NCBI GenBank assembly: GCA_964469525.1
Contig: CAYXYU010000001.1
Location: 1 to 64,000, forward strand
DNA: 64,000 bases
Reading direction: 5' to 3'
Source of the DNA: JABDCD01 sp964469525
Lineage (GTDB): Bacteria; Pseudomonadota; Alphaproteobacteria; Rickettsiales; SXRF01
Position 1 is the first letter of the stretch. The number at the start of each line of letters is the position of its first letter. This document shows, one piece after another, positions 60,533 through 64,000 of this stretch. The notes under the pieces were generated by a model. It was not told the origin of the DNA. It did no database searches and worked only from the letters and a program-made list of their open reading frames with translations. The translations under genes were made by a program, and so were the position numbers.

Positions 60533-60894
60533 TTATCCAGTTTATCTTAAGCGGTATTTTACTGGGTGCGCTTTTTTTTGCGCTTTTGCGGCGGGAAAAG
60601 GCGCCATTGATAGCATTCTGCATGATGCTGCTCTCAGGAGGCGGTATTCTCCTGGTAACTTTTCCTGAAATCGCTCAGCTACTGGCTGACCGGGTGGGAA
60701 TATCCCGGGGCGTCGATCTGATTATTTATCTATTCATCGCCATCATGCTGGTGGTGATTCTGGATATCTACCTGCGATTGCAGACCATGACCGAGATGCT
60801 GACTTCGATTGTACGGCATATGAGCCTCATCGAGGCAGCGCAGCGAAAGAACGTTATGGCAGGTAGTCTAACGGCGCCGGAGGAAATGCAGTGA
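60529..60894 (+). CDS. DUF2304 membrane protein
   Basis: This is a 121-residue protein with three hydrophobic segments (FILSGILLGALFFALL, LIAFCMMLLSGGGILLVTF, IIYLFIAIMLVVILDIYLRL) and a helical tail, as in DUF2304. It overlaps the GT2 gene by ATGA. Such pairs occur in surface glycan loci, where the small protein probably anchors or assists the glycosyltransferase. The 3' end overlaps the convergent glycosyltransferase gene by 27 bp. Confidence 0.88.
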   Translation: MIIQFILSGILLGALFFALLRREKAPLIAFCMMLLSGGGILLVTFPEIAQLLADRVGISRGVDLIIYLFIAIMLVVILDIYLRLQTMTEMLTSIVRHMSLIEAAQRKNVMAGSLTAPEEMQ

Positions 60895-61746
60895 CATTCG
60901 CAGAGTGTTGGGTCGGCTGCCGCATAAGAGACGGGAGAGCACATACAGGCGATAGATGATCTTCCGGTTACCGACAAGCGCGGCGCGCTCCCAGCCTTTG
61001 CTCCTGGCCCGATCCGCCAGCGACTGGATGCAGTGCCTCCCTTCCTCAAACATGGCAAGGTTTTTTTCGTATAGCGACGTGGTTGCGGATGGGTGACGGC
61101 GGTAGGCATATAAGGTCTGTGTAACCCCTACCAGCAGTTCTTCCTCCAGCAACAGGCGTCCATGGAAATCCAGATCCAGCATCACATTCCAGGCAGGGTC
61201 GAACCTCCGTTCTTTCAGTACGGGCAGGTGATAACACATCGTGGGGCACATGATGAAGTTTGCGCGCAGCAGCGCGGCAAGACCAGTTTCTCCTTTTACC
61301 TGTAGCTCGGGCACGGTATCCGGCCAGAAAAACCACTTTGCCCAATCCTTGAAGCTGAAGGTGCGGTTTCCCTGCCGATCGATCACCATCGTCCGGCAGA
61401 ATAACCCCGCCGCCGCAGGATAGCGCAATGCAATGGAGGAGATGGTCTTAACATAGTCTGGCAACAGCCGGTCGTCCGAATGCAGGATATTACACCAGGG
61501 CGTTTTGGTTTCATCGAGACACCGGTTGAAGTATGCCGCCAAACCCAAGCCTGGTGGCATACGGACATAGGTTATGTTTCCTGGAAAATCATTCAGAACA
61601 TTTTTTGCCTCCCCCTCTGCACTGTTATCGATAATAATAAGCTGCGCTGGCTCAATAGTTTGTTTTGCTACGCTGTCTATGGCTTCTTTGAGATACGCAA
61701 TGTTTCGGTGATAAGGTATGGCAACAGTGATGAGGCTAGTTTTCAT
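60868..61746 (-). CDS. Family 2 glycosyltransferase
   Basis: This is a 292-residue GT-A enzyme: SLITVAIPYHRNIAYLKEAIDSVAKQT at the N-terminus, LIIIDNSAEGEAKNVL, GLGLAAYFNRCLDETKTPWCNILHSDDRLLPDYV (with the HSDD metal motif near residue 91), and MLDLDFHGRLLLEEELLVG. It probably transfers a sugar in surface polysaccharide synthesis. It is convergent with the DUF2304 gene and shares no operon with it. The acceptor is unknown. Confidence 0.9.
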   Translation of the reverse strand: MKTSLITVAIPYHRNIAYLKEAIDSVAKQTIEPAQLIIIDNSAEGEAKNVLNDFPGNITYVRMPPGLGLAAYFNRCLDETKTPWCNILHSDDRLLPDYVKTISSIALRYPAAAGLFCRTMVIDRQGNRTFSFKDWAKWFFWPDTVPELQVKGETGLAALLRANFIMCPTMCYHLPVLKERRFDPAWNVMLDLDFHGRLLLEEELLVGVTQTLYAYRRHPSATTSLYEKNLAMFEEGRHCIQSLADRARSKGWERAALVGNRKIIYRLYVLSRLLCGSRPNTLRMSLHFLRRR

Positions 61747-61784
61747 GATGAATGGCAGGAAGGGAGTCTTAAGCGAACAAGGGA

Positions 61785-63080
61785 TTACGTGGTCCCGAAA
61801 TAGCCGTTCCAGGCCAGATCAATGATGTCATCGGTCAGGGCCAGTTCCTGGCCTCGGAAGCGGCAGATGTCGCTGGCGCGCAGGATCAGGTCGCGCGGCT
61901 CGCAGGCGCGCAATTCACGCCCGCTGACTTTGTAACGCTCGAGCAGCTTCGCAATAACCTTGGAATCGATATTCGATATTCCGCACTGGGCGGCATACTG
62001 CCGGAAGATTTCACTATAGGCTTCCGGTGTCGGCGCGTTGATTTGAATGCGGTAACCGATGCGGCGCAGGAAGGCAGGGTCGGTAACATCGTTCGGATTG
62101 AGGTTGGTGGCGATGATCAGCATCAGCAGAAACGGCACCTGGATTTTCTGCCCGGTGTGCAGCGTCAGGAAGTCGACACGGTGCTCAAGCGGGATGATCC
62201 AGCGGTTGAGAAGCTGTTCTGGCGCGACATGCTGGCGCCCAAAGTCATCGATCAGAAATGTACCGCCATTGGCTTTCAGATGCAGCGGCGCTTCATAGTA
62301 GCGCAGGGCGGAAACATAGGCGAGGTCAAGTGAAGCCAACGTCATCTCGCCGCCGGCAACAATAAAGGGACGGCGAATCTTGATCCACCGCCGGTCGAAT
62401 GGCTGGGTGCCATCGTGCTCGACAGCTTCATGACAATGTGCGTCGTACAAGCGGATAATATTGAAGTTATCAATAGCAATGCAGTAGGGGATCCATAGAT
62501 CGGCATCCACGGTCTTATTCAGCAGATGACCGAGCGTGGTTTTGCCGTTGCCGGGGGGGCCGGACACGAACAGGCTGCGACCTGAGGACATGGCCAGCCC
62601 CGCAATCATCGCCGCGTCTCCTGCCAGCACCAGCCCGGACAGGGCCTGTTGCACCTGCTCGGGTGTCGGAGCGGGGTTCTGTTCCGATTGCCATTCGAGC
62701 ATGGCGCGGTAGGCTTCCAGAGAGACCGGTGCCGGTCCGACATAGCCGCAGACCTGCATCAACTGTTCGGCGCGCTCCCGGCCGCGGCCGGAGATGGTAT
62801 AACGGTTGCTGAAGGGACCGTCCTGCCCCTTGGCTTCCAGCATGTTGTCCTGCCGCAGCTGCTCCAGCAGGTCGTGCGTCAGGGCATGCGGCAGGTGCAG
62901 GCGATGCGCCATCTGCTCGGTGGTAAACTGGGGCATCAAGTAGGCAGTACGGAGTGCGAGATCGATCAGCAGCTGTCGATCAATGCCACAATCGGCTATC
63001 TTGCCGGGAGCGGCAGGAGCAAACCCGGCCCCCACATCGATCATTTTTGGGAGGAAAGACTCACTGGCGATGTCGATCAT
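61785..63080 (-). CDS. AAA ATPase with N-terminal winged-helix region
   Basis: The 431-residue product has an N-terminal part that looks like a degenerate winged helix (FTTEQMAHRLHLPHALTHDLLEQLRQDNML, then YTISGRGRERAEQLM) and the segment CGYVGPAPVSLEAY. The AAA core has Walker A LFVSGPPGNGKTTLGHLLNK near residue 177, Walker B-like GGTFLIDDFGRQ near 267 and sensor-1 LMLIIATNLNPND near 310, with an arginine-finger candidate in DPAFLRRIGYRI. This family is widespread in alphaproteobacteria and cyanobacteria without a settled function. It lies 38 bp upstream of the glycosyltransferase on the same strand. Confidence 0.85.
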   Translation of the reverse strand: MIDIASESFLPKMIDVGAGFAPAAPGKIADCGIDRQLLIDLALRTAYLMPQFTTEQMAHRLHLPHALTHDLLEQLRQDNMLEAKGQDGPFSNRYTISGRGRERAEQLMQVCGYVGPAPVSLEAYRAMLEWQSEQNPAPTPEQVQQALSGLVLAGDAAMIAGLAMSSGRSLFVSGPPGNGKTTLGHLLNKTVDADLWIPYCIAIDNFNIIRLYDAHCHEAVEHDGTQPFDRRWIKIRRPFIVAGGEMTLASLDLAYVSALRYYEAPLHLKANGGTFLIDDFGRQHVAPEQLLNRWIIPLEHRVDFLTLHTGQKIQVPFLLMLIIATNLNPNDVTDPAFLRRIGYRIQINAPTPEAYSEIFRQYAAQCGISNIDSKVIAKLLERYKVSGRELRACEPRDLILRASDICRFRGQELALTDDIIDLAWNGYFGTT

Positions 63081-63249
63081 AGTTTGGCTTATATAGCATT
63101 AAGTTATTCGGCAGCATAGTTAATTATAATGTCGCATGGCCGCATCTGTGGCGGCTTATTTATGGATACACAATAAAGCCCCTTACTTTTCGCATTTAAA
63201 AAAAACAGGAAAAGTGCGCATGCTGACATCCCATTTCAAGGAGGTCGTT

Positions 63250-63642
63250 ATGCAAGCATTACAGATGATCAAAAGTCATCCCGACGTGCAGGGGAATGTC
63301 AATGAAACACTGATCCGCTGCGTGGAGGAATGTTATTCCTGCGCGCAGATATGCCTCTCTTGTGCCGATGCCTGCCTAGCCGAGCAGGAAATTGATGAAC
63401 TGCGCCAGTGCATCCGTCTGAACCTCGACTGCGAGAATGTGTGTCTGGCCACCGGCGCACTGGCTTCCCGGCGCACGGGATCGGACGAAGAGCTGATTTC
63501 ACGCATGCTTCAGACTTGTGCTCAGGCCTGCCGTCTATGCGCTGAAGAGTGCGAGAAACACGCCGACAGGCATGAACATTGTCACATTTGCGCCGAGAGC
63601 TGCCGCCGCTGTGAAGAAGCATGCAACAGCGTACGTCTATGA
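63250..63642 (+). CDS. Four-helix-bundle copper-binding (Csp-like) protein
   Basis: This is a 130-residue Cys-rich protein with repeated CxxxC/CxxC patterns along predicted helices: CVEECYSCAQICLSCADACL, CIRLNLDCENVC, CAQACRLCAEECEKHADRHEHCHICAESCRRCEEAC. This is the arrangement of cytosolic copper storage proteins, where thiols line the core of the four-helix bundle. No signal peptide is seen. The ATG at 63250 follows AAGGAGG at good spacing; a longer frame from 63136 lacks a ribosome site. Confidence 0.92.
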   Translation: MQALQMIKSHPDVQGNVNETLIRCVEECYSCAQICLSCADACLAEQEIDELRQCIRLNLDCENVCLATGALASRRTGSDEELISRMLQTCAQACRLCAEECEKHADRHEHCHICAESCRRCEEACNSVRL

Positions 63643-63674
63643 AGTGGGGGGAGACGGTTTAATCTGCCTCCGCC

Positions 63675-64000
63675 TTAGAGATAGTCCTCGATAGGCAGCA
63701 GGCCCATGACTCCCACTTGGAGCGTCCGCCAGAATCCCGCCCTGGGATCCTGATAGAACTCGATGTATTTTCCCTTCTCCCGAGTTCTCCACACCAGCCG
63801 CGCCTTACCGCCGCCCGTATCTTCCAGCATGAGGCGGTAACTGTTTTCCGGAGCGGTGGCATCTGCAAATATGGCTACTACCTGTTTTGCCAGCGCCGGG
63901 CTGTGAATGACCAGCGTTAGCTCCGTATTCAGCTCAATGGAGCGGGGATCGAGATTGAAGGAACCGATCATTACCTCGCGCCGATCGATGACATATACTT
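63675..64000 (-). CDS. Phospholipase D family protein, C-terminal end (partial)
   Basis: Only the last 108 residues are in the window; the gene continues past base 64000. VYVIDRREVMIGSFNLDPRSIELNTELTLVIHSPALA is the second HKD-type region and its following segment as in ClsC/YmdC-like cardiolipin synthases. The remainder, YIEFYQDPRAGFWRTLQVGVMGLLPIEDYL, matches the usual C-terminus of that group. A role in phospholipid headgroup exchange at the membrane is likely. Confidence 0.88.
   Translation of the reverse strand, partial: VYVIDRREVMIGSFNLDPRSIELNTELTLVIHSPALAKQVVAIFADATAPENSYRLMLEDTGGGKARLVWRTREKGKYIEFYQDPRAGFWRTLQVGVMGLLPIEDYL

Noticed and set aside
63136..63249. 38-residue N-terminal extension of the copper-binding protein
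   Set aside because: The 63250 ATG has an AAGGAGG site at proper spacing and the family homology starts there. The upstream part lacks both.

Overview
The window is chromosomal DNA of an alphaproteobacterium, probably from a draft or metagenome assembly. One 10-N scaffold gap (27120-27129) breaks lolA. The alphaproteobacterial signs are the order miaB-phoH-ybeY-corC-lnt-XRE regulator-metK-trmB, the order SRP RNA-dnaX-ybaB-recR, a DUF1150 gene, a metZ-type methionine route and a CpaA-type prepilin peptidase. I cannot place the order or family from this sequence.

Layout. 1-3.1 kb: tRNA-Pro, dapA, smpB and an unrecognised repeat-containing protein. 3.2-8.9 kb: a complete biotin locus, with bioB and bioA leftward and bioF, a bioH-like esterase, bioC and bioD rightward. 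8.9-13.6 kb: RDD membrane protein, UspA, a TIGR02186/TSUP pair, a lipoprotein, tsaB and phhB. 13.7-22 kb: the conserved RNA-modification and envelope block from miaB to trmB. 22-31 kb: an AT-rich orphan gene, metZ, queE-queC plus a membrane-anchored EVE/PUA-like protein, DUF1150, broken lolA, an inserted GIY-YIG-type gene and ftsK. 31-35.5 kb: SRP RNA, dnaX, ybaB, recR and a SulP transporter. 35.5-44.4 kb: a DprE2/DprE1-like pair, a hydrolase, a prepilin peptidase, YihY, agmatine-to-putrescine genes, and an adenylate-forming enzyme coupled to a frameshifted CigR-like gene. 44.6-49.9 kb: initiator tRNA and a large TpsA-type adhesin. 49.9-58.3 kb: accessory region with a type IIG-like restriction-methylation protein, tRNA-Phe and a quorum-sensing module. 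58.4-64 kb: glycan genes, an AAA ATPase, a Cys-rich copper-binding protein and the end of a phospholipase D family gene.

Two things stand out. First, the quorum-sensing module (luxR, luxI, a small helical gene, an XRE regulator and a PhyH dioxygenase) carries two identical 20-bp palindromes, ACCTATACGAACGTATAGGT. One lies about 55 bp before the luxI start and the other about 54 bp before the PhyH start, which predicts one shared regulon. Second, the chromosome is full of several classes of inverted-repeat elements. One class has stems built from degenerate short tandem words; its sequence differs at each site but its architecture does not, and it sits at the start codons of dapA, lnt and dnaX and inside trmB. 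Other palindromic classes are read in frame as parts of BioA, MiaB, TrmB, LolA (signal peptide), DnaX and SulP. Together these look like an active or recently active population of palindromic elements that reshapes gene ends, leaders and linkers.
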